DNA of 64,000 nucleotides from Pseudomonas rhizophila (GCF_003033885.1 NZ_CP024081.1:3658554-3722553); one strand, 5' to 3'; shown: positions 9,975 to 22,053, counted from the first letter of the stretch. Numbers and translations: made by a program. The notes: generated by a model from the sequence alone, not told the origin.

Positions 9975-10392
9975 GGTAAGTCTCCTCCTTGGGCAGGTTC
10001 AGCGGCTCCAGGCCGGTCAGGCGTTCGATACGCAACAAGGTGTCGCTGATCGCCTGTTCACTGGGGCAGGCAAGCACGAACCACATGTTCCAGGCGTGCT
10101 CGCGACGGTAGTTGTGGGCCACTTCGGGCATGGCCGCGAGCAGCTCGGCGATGGTGTCGAAACGCGGTTCGGGCACCGCCAGCGCCGCCAGGGTGAACGC
10201 GCCGCCCAGGCGGTCGATGTCGAACATCGGGCCGAAGCGGGTGAGTACGCCGTCGTTGAGCAACTCGTGCAGCCGGTCGAGCAGTTCGGTACTGCTGCTG
10301 TCCAGTTCATCGGCCAAGGCTTGCCAGGGCTGGCGTACCAGCGGCAAACCCAGTTGCAGGCGATTGATCAGGCGTCGGTCCAGGTCATCCAT
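9949..10392 (-). CDS. nirG: NirG, siroheme decarboxylase subunit
   Basis: A 147-residue Lrp/AsnC-like protein of the NirDLGH siroheme decarboxylase. It begins [18 protein letters not shown] and contains the conserved [17 protein letters not shown] segment with the catalytic-type histidine and arginines. The frame is open to 10479, but the ATG at 10392 gives the typical length and an eight-base overlap with nirL. Confidence 0.93.
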   Translation of the reverse strand: MDDLDRRLINRLQLGLPLVRQPWQALADELDSSSTELLDRLHELLNDGVLTRFGPMFDIDRLGGAFTLAALAVPEPRFDTIAELLAAMPEVAHNYRREHAWNMWFVLACPSEQAISDTLLRIERLTGLEPLNLPKEETYHVGLYFPV

Positions 10393-10897
10393 CGATCGCC
10401 ACTCCGGCCGGTGTTGCGTAGCGTCCGCCACACTGCTTGAACAGGTGTGTGCTGAACAGCAACTGGTGCGGCAGATCACTCAACCAGTGCTCCTCCAACA
10501 GTGCCTGGACCTGGGCCTCGACACGGTCGCGCTGGCGACCGTGGATCATGCAGAACAGGTTGTATTGCCACTGGGGCAAGCGTCGTGGTCGTTGATAGCA
10601 AAGGCTGATGCCCGGCGCCTGGCCAAGGCGGCGACCGACTTCATCGACCAATGCATCCGGCACGTCCAGCACCAGCATGGCGTTGGCGGCAAAGCCCAAT
10701 GCGCGGTGATTGACCACCAGGCCGACGCGGCGGAACAAGCCCTGTTCCTGCCAGTGCTGCACCTGGTCGAGAACCTGTTGTTCGCTGGCGTCGATCTGCT
10801 CGGCCAGGGCCTGGAAGGGCCGTGATGTCAGGGGCAGGCCGGTCTCCAGCAGACGGCGCAGTTGCAGTGACTGGTGGTCACTCAGGGTCGTGTTCAT
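10385..10897 (-). CDS. nirL: NirL, siroheme decarboxylase subunit
   Basis: A 170-residue paralogue of NirH in the same complex, with the matching core [21 protein letters not shown]. The start overlaps the nirD stop as ATGA. Position between nirD and nirG fixes the assignment, since the four subunits resemble each other. Confidence 0.93.
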   Translation of the reverse strand: MNTTLSDHQSLQLRRLLETGLPLTSRPFQALAEQIDASEQQVLDQVQHWQEQGLFRRVGLVVNHRALGFAANAMLVLDVPDALVDEVGRRLGQAPGISLCYQRPRRLPQWQYNLFCMIHGRQRDRVEAQVQALLEEHWLSDLPHQLLFSTHLFKQCGGRYATPAGVAIDG

Positions 10898-11352
10898 GGG
10901 GTAGCCTCCAGGGCAAAGCCCAGGTCGATGCGGTAAGCGGTCAGCATGGGCAGGTCCAGCGGCGTGAGGCCGGTGTCGTTTTCCAGTTCCCGGAGGATGT
11001 TGTCCAGGTGGGCACGATCAGGCCCGGTCAGCACAAACCAGAGGTTGTAGCGATGTTCGCGGGCGTAGTTGTGATTGACTTCCGGGTACTGACTGACGCG
11101 CGCTGCGACCTGGTGCAATCGGTCCACGGGCACCGCCAGGGCGGCGAGGGTGCTGGCCCCGGCTCGGCTGTGTTCGAACACCGGGCCGACCCGTGACAGG
11201 GTGCCCGCCAGTTGCAGGTGCTGCAGACAATCGAGCACCTGGGCTTCGCTGCAACCCAGGGCATCGGCCATTGCCCGATAGGGTTCGGCGCACAACGGCA
11301 GACCATGCTGGAACTGATCGATCAGGCGGCGGGCGAGTGGGCTTGGTGTCAT
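10894..11352 (-). CDS. nirD: NirD, siroheme decarboxylase subunit
   Basis: A 152-residue paralogue of NirG with the core [19 protein letters not shown]. It belongs to the NirDLGH complex that removes two acetate carboxyls from siroheme. No strong ribosome site is visible. The start is two bases beyond the nirF stop, so translation is probably coupled to nirF. Confidence 0.93.
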   Translation of the reverse strand: MTPSPLARRLIDQFQHGLPLCAEPYRAMADALGCSEAQVLDCLQHLQLAGTLSRVGPVFEHSRAGASTLAALAVPVDRLHQVAARVSQYPEVNHNYAREHRYNLWFVLTGPDRAHLDNILRELENDTGLTPLDLPMLTAYRIDLGFALEATP

Positions 11353-11354
11353 GG

Positions 11355-12533
11355 TCAGTACCCCGGTTTGTGCGCACGGCTGCTGAAGAAGATGCCGCTG
11401 GGGCTCAGGGCAGGCAGGCTGCTCAGGCGTTCGAGCCGATACGGATCCCAGACCTGCACCTCACCGCCATCGCGAGCGGACAGCCACAGCTGGTCGCCCC
11501 GAGCGGTGAATTCCATGTGCAGCACCCCAGGCCCTGGTCGCAGGTCGGCGATGATGGCGTGAGTCTGGGTGTCGATGACCTGCACCCGGTCATTGTCCGG
11601 GTAGGCGAAGTTGACCCACAGCTGTCGGCCATCGGGACGGGCGGTGACAAACACCGGTTGGCCGGCCACGGCGACGGCGTCGACCGGTTGCCAGGAGCGG
11701 GCGTCCAGCACCAGCACCTGATGATGGCCAACGGCGGGCACAAAGGCCTGTTGATCGGCCAGGGCCCAGCCTTCCAGGTGGGGCATCTTGTATACCGGGA
11801 GCCGCGCCTCGCCGCGCCCGTAATGGTCCAGCACCCGTTTCACGCCGCGCTCCGGGTGCCAGAGGTCAAGTTGCGCCATGCCGTCCTCACCAAACAGTCC
11901 GGCCATGTAATAACGCCCGTCCGGCGTAATCAGTGCGTCATAGGGTTGCCGACCGATGGCGGTGAAGCGTTCGATGCGTGGTGTCTGGCCCTGGCTGAAA
12001 TCGGCGGTCCAGATTTCGCCGGTGTCGAACAGGCTGAATACGAAGCTCTGCCCCGGCGCGTCCACCAGGCCGACCACCCGCGAACGTTTTTGGCCGTCGG
12101 GCAATGGTGTGGCCGGAATGTCCGCGACCGGTTCCAGTGTCTGCGCGTCGAATACCTTGACGCCGCCGGGTTCGTAGTTGGAGACGGCGATCAGCTTGCC
12201 ATCCTGGCTGATCGCGCCACCGATGCTGTTGCCGCCCTGAATGATGCGGTGGTCGATGCGTGCGCTCAGCAAGTCGACCTTGCTTAAGCCGCCATCGCGG
12301 CCAAATACATAGGCATAACGTTGGTCGCGGGAAAACACCACCGAGGCGTGCGACAGATCCCCCAGCCCTTCGACGCGGGCGAGGGCGGTGCGGGTGGCGC
12401 TTTCGATGATTTGCAGGCTGCCGGTGGCGCGCTCCACCACCACGCCCAAGTCGCCGGTGCCGCGCAGCGGTGGCTGGGCACAAGCCGAGAGCAACAGCAC
12501 GCAGGCGGTGAGAGACAGCAGAGATCGGATCAT
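11355..12533 (-). CDS. nirF: NirF, lipoprotein of heme d1 synthesis
   Basis: A 392-residue protein with a lipobox LSAC (Cys18) and a beta-propeller similar to the d1 domain of NirS but without a c-heme motif. Periplasmic and membrane-anchored, it binds heme d1 precursors and acts before NirN. Its start overlaps the nirC stop (ATGA). Confidence 0.95.
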   Translation of the reverse strand: MIRSLLSLTACVLLLSACAQPPLRGTGDLGVVVERATGSLQIIESATRTALARVEGLGDLSHASVVFSRDQRYAYVFGRDGGLSKVDLLSARIDHRIIQGGNSIGGAISQDGKLIAVSNYEPGGVKVFDAQTLEPVADIPATPLPDGQKRSRVVGLVDAPGQSFVFSLFDTGEIWTADFSQGQTPRIERFTAIGRQPYDALITPDGRYYMAGLFGEDGMAQLDLWHPERGVKRVLDHYGRGEARLPVYKMPHLEGWALADQQAFVPAVGHHQVLVLDARSWQPVDAVAVAGQPVFVTARPDGRQLWVNFAYPDNDRVQVIDTQTHAIIADLRPGPGVLHMEFTARGDQLWLSARDGGEVQVWDPYRLERLSSLPALSPSGIFFSSRAHKPGY

Positions 12534-12859
12534 GGGGCGGGAGTTCCTTGAAGGAGCCGGTCCACCAACCAGCGAATATCGTCGGGACCGAGCAGCGGCT
12601 CCCAGCCGGGCATGGCGCTGCCGGGCCGTCCCTGGGTGACAGTGGCGATGAGGCTGTCGCGGGTTTTTCCCTCCAGGGCATCACGGGTCAGGGGTGGACC
12701 GAGGCCACCGGTCAGGTGCAGGCCATGGCAGGCGCCGCAGTCCTGGACCAGCAGGTGTTGTAGTTGGGCCTGGCGCTGGTGGTCGGGAGCGGCCAGCACC
12801 GGGGTACAGAAGACGAAGAGGAGGGTGGTCATCCGGGATGCACAGCGGTGTCGGTCCAT
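12530..12859 (-). CDS. nirC: NirC, c-type cytochrome of the nir operon
   Basis: A 109-residue exported monoheme cytochrome c55X with signal peptide (to about residue 24) and CGACHG heme site (Cys41, Cys44, His45). The frame is open to 12976, but that region is a REP hairpin. The ATG at 12859 has AGGAG at the right distance. NirC can donate electrons to NirS and may assist d1 maturation. Confidence 0.92.
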   Translation of the reverse strand: MDRHRCASRMTTLLFVFCTPVLAAPDHQRQAQLQHLLVQDCGACHGLHLTGGLGPPLTRDALEGKTRDSLIATVTQGRPGSAMPGWEPLLGPDDIRWLVDRLLQGTPAP

Positions 12860-12897
12860 GACGTACTCCTGTTTGAGAAATAAAGCCGAGAGCGGCC

Positions 12898-12960
12898 CCT
12901 GTGGTGGGAGATTTATGTGGGAGCAAACCTTGCTCCCCCATAAATCCCCTCGCCACAGGG
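12898..12960. repeat. Long REP hairpin between nirM and nirC
   Basis: Two nested inverted arms (CCTGTGG...CCACAGG outside, GATTTATG...CATAAATC and GGAGCAA...TTGCTCC inside) fold the 63-base stretch into one near-continuous hairpin. It combines the type B (GAGGGGATTTAT) and type A (GGGAGCAA) REP words. It lies inside the nir operon. Confidence 0.85.
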
Positions 12961-12978
12961 AGATGCTCTTAATCAACG

Positions 12979-13290
12979 TTACTTAAGGGTCAAGACCCAC
13001 GCCGCGAGGATCTTGGCTTCTTCATCGGTCACCGGATTGGCCGGCATCGGCATTGGTCCCCAGTTTCCTTGCGTGCCTTCCTTGATGTGCTTGGCCAACA
13101 GCTCTTGTGCTCCGGCGACGCCGGCATTCTTTGCCGCCACCTCCTTGAGCGCCGGCCCTACCAACTTGGTGTCAATGGAGTGGCAGGCGCCACAGGGTTT
13201 GCTCTTGAACAGTGTCGGGCCGTCCTGGGCCAGTGCCGGTTGCAGGCTGAATGCGGCACTCAAGGTCAGGGCAAGCAGAATAGGCTTCAT
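12979..13290 (-). CDS. nirM: Cytochrome c551, electron donor to NirS
   Basis: A 103-residue precursor with signal peptide ending ALAQ, heme motif CGACH (Cys33, Cys36, His37) and the methionine-ligand loop [15 protein letters not shown]. It is a typical Pseudomonas cytochrome c551 carrying electrons from the bc1 complex to NirS. It follows nirS by 24 bases. Confidence 0.96.
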   Translation of the reverse strand: MKPILLALTLSAAFSLQPALAQDGPTLFKSKPCGACHSIDTKLVGPALKEVAAKNAGVAGAQELLAKHIKEGTQGNWGPMPMPANPVTDEEAKILAAWVLTLK

Positions 13291-13314
13291 GGTTTTTCCT
13301 CTTATTGATGGGGC

Positions 13315-15180
<1,866 letters not shown>

Positions 15181-15192
15181 TCAGGTCATGCC

Positions 15193-15996
15193 ATGAACGC
15201 TATCCACACCCTTGAACACCCGGCCGAACCTTTCTACCAACCCCAGGACAACGAGCTGGCGTTGTTCGAACAGGCCTGGCGGCACGGCATGCCGGTGCTG
15301 GTCAAAGGCCCCACTGGTTGTGGCAAGACCCGTTTTGTCCAGCACATGGCTCACCGTCTGAAATTGCCGCTGTACACCGTGGCCTGCCACGATGACCTGA
15401 GCGCAGCCGACTTGGTGGGTCGTCACCTGATCGGCGCCCAGGGCACTTGGTGGCAGGATGGGCCTCTGACCCGAGCGGTGCGCGAGGGGGGCATCTGTTA
15501 TCTGGACGAGGTGGTGGAGGCACGCCAGGACACCGCAGTGGTGTTGCATCCCTTGGCCGATGATCGCCGGCAGCTGTACCTGGAACGCACCGGCGAGGTT
15601 CTCCAGGCACCGCCGTCGTTCATGCTGGTGGTGTCGTACAACCCCGGTTACCAGAACTTGCTCAAGGGCATGAAGCCCAGCACCCGCCAGCGTTTCGTGG
15701 CGATGCGCTTTGGCTATCCCACGGTTGCCGATGAAGAGCGCATCGTTGCCCGCGAGGCCGGAGTGGATATGGCTCTGGCGGCCCAGGTGGTGCGGTTGGG
15801 GCAGGCGCTGCGTCGGCTAGATCAGCATGATCTGGAGGAGGTGGCCTCCACGCGTCTGCTGATTTTCGCCGCGCGCATGATCGGAGCCGGCATGGACCCG
15901 CGCCAAGCCTGTCTGGCCTGTCTGGCCGAGCCGTTGAGCGACGATCCGCAAACCGTTGCCGCATTGATGGATGTGGTCGATGTCCACTTCGGCTGA
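15193..15996 (+). CDS. nirQ: NirQ, MoxR-type AAA+ ATPase for Nir/Nor activation
   Basis: A 267-residue ATPase with Walker A GPTGCGKT, the CHDDLSAADLVGRH segment typical of NirQ/NorQ, and Walker B-like GICYLDEVVEAR. It works with the von Willebrand protein NorD to activate NO reductase (metal insertion). Divergent from nirS; the 3' end overlaps the next gene. Confidence 0.95.
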   Translation: MNAIHTLEHPAEPFYQPQDNELALFEQAWRHGMPVLVKGPTGCGKTRFVQHMAHRLKLPLYTVACHDDLSAADLVGRHLIGAQGTWWQDGPLTRAVREGGICYLDEVVEARQDTAVVLHPLADDRRQLYLERTGEVLQAPPSFMLVVSYNPGYQNLLKGMKPSTRQRFVAMRFGYPTVADEERIVAREAGVDMALAAQVVRLGQALRRLDQHDLEEVASTRLLIFAARMIGAGMDPRQACLACLAEPLSDDPQTVAALMDVVDVHFG

Positions 15997-16567
15997 AGCC
16001 GCTGCGCTGTCCACCCGGCGATTGCCAGGGGATCTGGCAATGTGGTTTTTCATCCTCGCCGAACTGACGGTGTTTGCCTTGCTGATCCTGGCATTCGCCG
16101 TCGCCCAGGCATTGAACCCGCCGTTGTTCAGCGAAGGCCGGCAAATGCTGGATCGTTCCACCGGTCTGGCGATGACCCTCAGCCTGCTGAGCGCCGGGTT
16201 GTTCGCAGCCTTGGCCCAGGAGCAAGTCCGACAGGACCGGCCACGCCAGGCGGCGCTGCTGTTGTGGCTGGCCTTGTTGGTTGCCGGCGGCTACGTGGCG
16301 CTCAAGCTCATCGAGTACGCCCACTTGTTGGCCAACGGTCTCGGCCTGGAGCACAACACCTTCTTCACCTTGTACTGGATCCTCACGGCGTTTCACTTTC
16401 TCCATGTGTTGCTGGGCATGGTGATCCTTGCCTGGCTGGCCGAGGGTTGCCGGCGGCGGCGTTACGGGGCGCAGCAGTGCAGCGGGCTGGAATCCGGCGT
16501 GCTGTATTGGCACATGGTGGACCTGGTCTGGGTGTTGCTGTTTCCGGTTGTCTACATTCTCGGTTGA
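15980..16567 (+). CDS. nirO: NirO/NorE-like, cytochrome oxidase subunit III family
   Basis: A 195-residue membrane protein with five or so hydrophobic helices. It matches the heme-copper oxidase subunit III family (LPGDLAMWFFILAELTVF, LIEYAHLL, HFLHVLLGM, HMVDLVWVLLFP). In denitrifiers this is NirO, also called NorE, linked to full NO reductase activity. The ATG at 15980 overlaps the end of nirQ by 17 bases. An in-frame ATG at 15971 is possible. Confidence 0.88.
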   Translation: MSTSAEAAALSTRRLPGDLAMWFFILAELTVFALLILAFAVAQALNPPLFSEGRQMLDRSTGLAMTLSLLSAGLFAALAQEQVRQDRPRQAALLLWLALLVAGGYVALKLIEYAHLLANGLGLEHNTFFTLYWILTAFHFLHVLLGMVILAWLAEGCRRRRYGAQQCSGLESGVLYWHMVDLVWVLLFPVVYILG

Positions 16568-16579
16568 GCGGAGGTGCTC

Positions 16580-16837
16580 ATGTCGGTTTCCCGTGTCTTG
16601 ATCGTCTGCTGGATGACACTGGCCGTGCTGAGCATCGGCACCGTTGCCCTGGGCCAGGTCGCTGCCACCGGACTGGTGTCCATCGCCATCCTCGCGGTGG
16701 CGGTGACCAAGGCTTGGTTGATCGCCGACGGCTTCATGGAGCTGCGCCATGCGCCGCGATTGTGGCGCTGGCTGGTGTTGAGCTGGGCGGCGCTGCTCGC
16801 GATTGTGATTGGGGTCGTGATTTCATTCGCGATCTGA
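16580..16837 (+). CDS. nirP: NirP/NorF-like small membrane protein
   Basis: An 85-residue protein with three hydrophobic helices, similar to cytochrome oxidase subunit IV (VTKAWLIADGFMELRHAPRLWR). It partners NirO/NorE. The ATG at 16580 has GGAGGTG upstream and is preferred over a GTG six bases earlier. Confidence 0.85.
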   Translation: MSVSRVLIVCWMTLAVLSIGTVALGQVAATGLVSIAILAVAVTKAWLIADGFMELRHAPRLWRWLVLSWAALLAIVIGVVISFAI

Positions 16838-16854
16838 GCCGGAATCACAAAACA

Positions 16855-16948
16855 CCTGTGGCGAGGGGATAAATCCCCTCGCCACAGGACCGGGTTCACT
16901 GCGCGACAGCGCAGCGTCGCAGACGCGGCGGCCACTCCCTCGCCACAA
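16855..16948. repeat. REP type B palindrome upstream of norC
   Basis: A near-perfect palindrome at 16855-16887 (CCTGTGGCGAGGGG and its complement around ATAAAT) with a third partial arm (CCCTCGCCACA) near 16938-16948. It lies between nirP and the norC promoter, so it may end nirQOP transcripts. Confidence 0.85.
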
Positions 16949-17005
16949 CAGCTCATCTGCCTTCCTGGCTGTGCTGGAACAACCCACTAAAACCATCGGA
17001 GATTC

Positions 17006-17019
17006 TTGATCGCCATCAA
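17006..17019 (+). promoter_or_regulatory. ANR/DNR box of norCBD
   Basis: TTGAT-CGCC-ATCAA is a perfect FNR-family palindrome. Its centre lies about 41 bases before a likely transcription start near 17054, which in turn is 23 bases before the norC ATG. This is the class II activator position expected for NO-induced norCB. Confidence 0.92.
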
Positions 17020-17076
17020 GCGGGTTCTGGACCCTCGCTTCCTAGAATGGACACGCCAAGCAATGAGGAAGTGACC

Positions 17077-17517
17077 ATGTCAGATACCTTTACCAAAGGC
17101 ATGGCCAGGAATATTTATTTCGGGGGAAGCGTGTTCTTTTTCCTGATATTCCTGGCCCTGACCTACCACTCGGAACAGACCTTTCCAGAACGCAGCAACC
17201 AGGCGCAATTGAGCGAATCGGTGATACGCGGCAAGGGCGTCTGGGAGCGCAACAACTGCATCGGCTGCCATACGCTGCTGGGCGAGGGCGCGTATTTCGC
17301 GCCGGAGCTGGGCAATGTGGTCAACCGGCGCGGTGGCGAGGAAGCCTTCACGCCGTTCCTGCAGGCCTGGATGAAAATGCAGCCGCTGAACGTTCCCGGC
17401 CGTCGCGCCATGCCGCAGTTCAACCTCAGCGAACAGGAAGTCGACGACATCGCCGAGTTCCTCAAGTGGAGTTCGAAAATCAATACCAATGGCTGGCCGC
17501 CAAACAAGGAGGGCTGA
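17077..17517 (+). CDS. norC: Nitric oxide reductase subunit C
   Basis: A 146-residue membrane-anchored cytochrome c with one N-terminal helix (about residues 13-30) and heme motif CIGCH (Cys61, Cys64, His65). It passes electrons to NorB, which reduces 2 NO to N2O. The frame opens at 17047, but the ATG at 17077 has GAGGAAGTG and the normal NorC length. Confidence 0.97.
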   Translation: MSDTFTKGMARNIYFGGSVFFFLIFLALTYHSEQTFPERSNQAQLSESVIRGKGVWERNNCIGCHTLLGEGAYFAPELGNVVNRRGGEEAFTPFLQAWMKMQPLNVPGRRAMPQFNLSEQEVDDIAEFLKWSSKINTNGWPPNKEG

Positions 17518-18948
<1,431 letters not shown>

Positions 18949-18965
18949 AAGGCCACCACTGAGGC

Positions 18966-19058
18966 CGTGGCGAGGGAGCTTGCTCCCGCTGGGCTGCGCA
19001 GCAGACCCTTTTTGATGGGCGCTTCGCACCCAAGCGGGAGCAAGCTCCCTCGCCACAA
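18966..19058. repeat. REPIN hairpin between norB and norD
   Basis: Arms GTGGCGAGGGAGCTTGCTCCCGCT and the complement AGCGGGAGCAAGCTCCCTCGCCAC would be about 20 paired bases. A second internal stem (GGGCTGCGCAGCAGA region) makes this a two-unit element in the 160-base gap before norD. Confidence 0.9.
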
Positions 19059-19109
19059 AAGCGATGCGAGCCAGTCCCTCCACCGCAACGCGTCGATAGG
19101 AGAATAACC

Positions 19110-20948
19110 ATGGCATTCACCCTTGAACTGGAAGAGTGGGTCGGCAGCGTCTGGCACCGTTTCATCACCCGCCGCGCCAGTGTGGATTTTCCCGAAGCGC
19201 GGGTGGAGTTGATCCCCCGGCAACGGGCTTTGCATGTGTTGTTACGCGCCACCGGTGGTGCTTCTCACCTGGGTGTGGAGGCGGTCAGCGACCGCGACCT
19301 GCTGCTGCGCCGCAACCTGTTGCAGCAGATCGCCGGCACCTGCAAGCAAGTGCCATTGGCCTGGTGCGATGGCGACAACCTGCGTTTGCCGGCGAGCCTG
19401 GCGGCGTTTCCCGATACCGGGTTGAACGAAGAACTGTACCGCTGGCTGGCGTTGCTGGCCGCGCAAGCGGGGCCGATGAAACATTGGGGACGTGACAACC
19501 AACGCTGGACCCAAGCACTGCTGGGGCGTTACCCGGCGCTGCGTGGCCGATATCGGCGGCTGGTGGATGCGCATCTGTCGTTGCGTCCCGACCCACAATC
19601 ATTGCCCCCGGCCGAGGCGGCCCTGGAGCGCGCGCTGTGTCAGGCCTTGCGCGAACCGGGCAGCGTCGAGCATTTTCCGCGCAGTGAGCGGGCCGCCTGG
19701 CCGCTGCCGCTGTGGCTGTATCCGCCCCAGCATCTAGGCAATCCCCAGGCGGCCAACCTCGAGGAGTCCGAGCAATACCTGGCGACGCCGCCGGGTGAGC
19801 AGCAGGGCGGTCGCAAGCGCGCCGAGCGCATCGACGACACCACCCGGGACGGTGGGTTGCTGATCGTGCGCCTGGAGAACCTGTTCAGTTGGACCGAGCA
19901 CGTGGACCTGGATCGCTGGGCGGACGACAGCGAAGACCCGGACGCGGCGCGCGTCGCCGAGGACCTGGACCAATTGACCCTGTCGCGCACCCGCTTGCGC
20001 AAGGGCGGCGGTTTGAAGTTGCACCTGGACTTGCCGCCGGCCGATGTGGATGACATTCCCCTGGGCGCGGGCATCCTGTTGCCGGAATGGGACTACCGCA
20101 AGCAACGCCTCCAGGATGATTTCGTCAGTGTGCAGACTTTCACTCCCCGGGACTGCGAACCTCAGCCGCTGCCGAACCGCCTGCGCGCCTCGGCCCAGCG
20201 TTTGCGACGCCAGTTCGAGCACCTGCGCAACGATCGACAATGGCTGCGCCAGCAAACCCAGGGTTCGGAGCTGGACCTGCAAGCCTGGCTGGACTTCCAC
20301 GTCGAGCGTCAGCACGGCCAATGCAGCGAACGCGGCTTGTTCATGGAACAACGCCAGACCCGCCGCGACCTGGCTTGCCTGCTGTTGGCCGATCTGTCGA
20401 TGTCCACCGATGCCCACCTCAACGACGAACACCGGGTGATCGACGTGATCCGCGACAGCCTGCTGCTGTTCGGTGAAACCCTGTCGGTGCTGGGGGATGA
20501 TTTTGCCTTGTACGGGTTCTCTTCACTGCGCCGACAACAGGTGCGGATGCACGAGATTAAGGCGTTCAACCAAGGCTATGACGACCACACCCGCGGTCGG
20601 ATCCAGGGCCTCAGGCCCGGTTACTACACGCGCATGGGCGCCGCCATTCGCCAGGCCACCCAACGGCTGGAAGGGTGCAAGCGGCGACGCAAGTTGCTGT
20701 TGCTGGTGAGCGATGGCAAACCTAACGACCTGGATCTCTATGAAGGGCGCTATGGCGTGGAGGACACCCGCCAGGCGGTGCTGGAGGCTCGGCGTCAGGG
20801 GCTGACGCCGTTTTGCATCACCATCGATCGTGAAGCCGGGGATTACCTGCCGTACATGTTCGGCGCCAATGGCTACACCTTGATCCGTCAGCCGGAGCAA
20901 CTGCCGCTGCGTTTGCCGCAGTTGTACCGGCAGTTGACTCAGGATTGA
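19110..20948 (+). CDS. norD: NorD, von Willebrand factor A protein for NO reductase activation
   Basis: A 612-residue soluble protein with a C-terminal vWA domain carrying a MIDAS motif (LLLADLSMST, about residue 430) and VSDGKPND further on. It partners the AAA+ protein NirQ in loading the FeB centre of NorB. Separated from norB by a REPIN, it ends four bases before the convergent dnrP-like gene. Confidence 0.95.
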   Translation: MAFTLELEEWVGSVWHRFITRRASVDFPEARVELIPRQRALHVLLRATGGASHLGVEAVSDRDLLLRRNLLQQIAGTCKQVPLAWCDGDNLRLPASLAAFPDTGLNEELYRWLALLAAQAGPMKHWGRDNQRWTQALLGRYPALRGRYRRLVDAHLSLRPDPQSLPPAEAALERALCQALREPGSVEHFPRSERAAWPLPLWLYPPQHLGNPQAANLEESEQYLATPPGEQQGGRKRAERIDDTTRDGGLLIVRLENLFSWTEHVDLDRWADDSEDPDAARVAEDLDQLTLSRTRLRKGGGLKLHLDLPPADVDDIPLGAGILLPEWDYRKQRLQDDFVSVQTFTPRDCEPQPLPNRLRASAQRLRRQFEHLRNDRQWLRQQTQGSELDLQAWLDFHVERQHGQCSERGLFMEQRQTRRDLACLLLADLSMSTDAHLNDEHRVIDVIRDSLLLFGETLSVLGDDFALYGFSSLRRQQVRMHEIKAFNQGYDDHTRGRIQGLRPGYYTRMGAAIRQATQRLEGCKRRRKLLLLVSDGKPNDLDLYEGRYGVEDTRQAVLEARRQGLTPFCITIDREAGDYLPYMFGANGYTLIRQPEQLPLRLPQLYRQLTQD

Positions 20949-20952
20949 GGGT

Positions 20953-21153
20953 TCAGGCGATGTCGCGGGGTAACCAGAAAAACATGACGACGCAGAATAT
21001 CGTCAGGCCGACACAGAACCAGGTGAAGCGTCGCAGGCGGCGCTCGCCAGCCAGCCCTGCCTCGGCCGGTAGCGGCATGCCGCACTGGCGACATTCGCTT
21101 TGATTGGCGGGGTTGGCGTGTTGGCAATACAGGCAGGTGGGTTGCGCGCTCAT
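20953..21153 (-). CDS. DnrP-like zinc-ribbon membrane protein
   Basis: A 66-residue protein with a zinc ribbon (CLYCQHANPANQSECRQC, a CxxC-x10-CxxC pattern at about residues 7-24) and one C-terminal transmembrane helix (about residues 43-60). Its ATG overlaps the dnr stop (ATGA), so the two are co-translated. Small proteins of this form next to dnr have been called DnrP in Pseudomonas; function unknown to me. Confidence 0.75.
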   Translation of the reverse strand: MSAQPTCLYCQHANPANQSECRQCGMPLPAEAGLAGERRLRRFTWFCVGLTIFCVVMFFWLPRDIA

Positions 21154-21833
21154 TCGAAATGTTCCAGGCGCAGGCGGTCGAGAATGGCGATCTGGCGACC
21201 GTCCTGGGTGATGATTTTTTCATCGATCAGCCGGCGGATGATCCGCGAGAAGGTTTCTGGCTGGATCGACAGGTGTCCGGCGATCAGTTGCTTGGCCATG
21301 GGCAGCTCGAACTGGCTGTCCACGGTTTGCAAGCGTACCAGTTGTGTCAGCAGGTAGCGCACCACGCGGTGGGTGGCGTTTTTCAGCGACAGGGTTTCAA
21401 TCTCGTTGACCCGTTGGTGCAGGCGCACACAGAGCTTGCCGAGCAGGGCGAAGGTCAACCGGCTGTTACTTTGCAAAAGACGCATGTACGTGGCATTGGA
21501 CAGGCGATACAGCTGGGTTGGCCCAACGGCCTCTGCGCAAGCGACGTAGTTCGGCGTGTCCATCAGCATCATGGCTTCAGCGAAGGTCTGGCGCTCGCCG
21601 ATCACCTCGAAGACTTTTTCCTGGCCGTCCGGCGTCAACCGGTAGATTTTCACCGCGCCGGAGATCACGAAGTAAAACGCCTGCGCCGGTTCGCCCTGGC
21701 GGAACAGCGGTTCGCCCCTGTCGACATTCAGCAATTGGCTGGTACTCATCAGTTCGTCGAGCTGTTCTTCGTTCAACGGTTCGAACAGGTGATGACTGCG
21801 CAGAATCTGGTGATGAACACGGTGAAGCACCAT
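21150..21833 (-). CDS. dnr: DNR, NO-responsive CRP/FNR-family activator
   Basis: A 227-residue regulator closely resembling P. aeruginosa DNR. It has a cyclic-nucleotide-like sensor domain with bound heme (SHHLFEPL and DTPNYVACAEAV regions), no N-terminal cysteine cluster, and HTH with HLSIQPETFSRI, which reads TTGAT-N4-ATCAA boxes. It senses NO and activates nir, nor and nos. AAGGA lies upstream of the ATG. The upstream region carries a sigma54 promoter and three NorR sites, so it may itself be NO-induced through NorR. Confidence 0.95.
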   Translation of the reverse strand: MVLHRVHHQILRSHHLFEPLNEEQLDELMSTSQLLNVDRGEPLFRQGEPAQAFYFVISGAVKIYRLTPDGQEKVFEVIGERQTFAEAMMLMDTPNYVACAEAVGPTQLYRLSNATYMRLLQSNSRLTFALLGKLCVRLHQRVNEIETLSLKNATHRVVRYLLTQLVRLQTVDSQFELPMAKQLIAGHLSIQPETFSRIIRRLIDEKIITQDGRQIAILDRLRLEHFE

Positions 21834-21870
21834 GGCATGAGTCCTTGTATGGCAGGGAAATGAATCGGAT

Positions 21871-21960
21871 TCAGACGAGGCTCAGGGACAGGCCGCTGGC
21901 CAGCCCCACGACGCAAGAGAGCAGGACGAACCAGGCGAGCGGCAGCGCGACGTATTTCAT
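21871..21960 (-). CDS. Possible 29-residue membrane small protein upstream of dnr
   Basis: ATG at 21958-21960, TGA at 21871-21873. The translation begins MKYVALPLAWFVLLSC and is almost wholly hydrophobic, so a single membrane helix is likely. It lies about 27 bases after the start site predicted from the sigma54 element at 21998-22013 and 37 bases before dnr. The ribosome site (GGGG) is weak. It could be a real NO-induced small membrane protein, or a leader for dnr. I know of no family for it. Confidence 0.45.
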   Translation of the reverse strand: MKYVALPLAWFVLLSCVVGLASGLSLSLV

Positions 21961-21997
21961 GGGTAACCCCGGCAAAAAAAAGTCTGTGCCCTGCCAG

Positions 21998-22013
21998 AGC
22001 AAGAGACGGGCCA
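21998..22013 (-). promoter_or_regulatory. Sigma54 promoter toward the small ORF and dnr
   Basis: Read on the minus strand the bases are TGGCCCG-TCTC-TTGCT. The consensus is TGGCACG-N4-TTGCW, so there is a single mismatch, and the GG-N10-GC spacing is exact. Predicted start near 21987. Confidence 0.75.
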
Positions 22014-22053
22014 TGCCCGCAACCGTTGATTTGCGGGGCCGTACGGTGAGATG

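Noticed and set aside
21961..21987. T8 tract before the small ORF as a terminator
   Set aside because: No stable stem precedes the T run on the minus strand, and it falls inside the predicted 5' leader after the sigma54 start.
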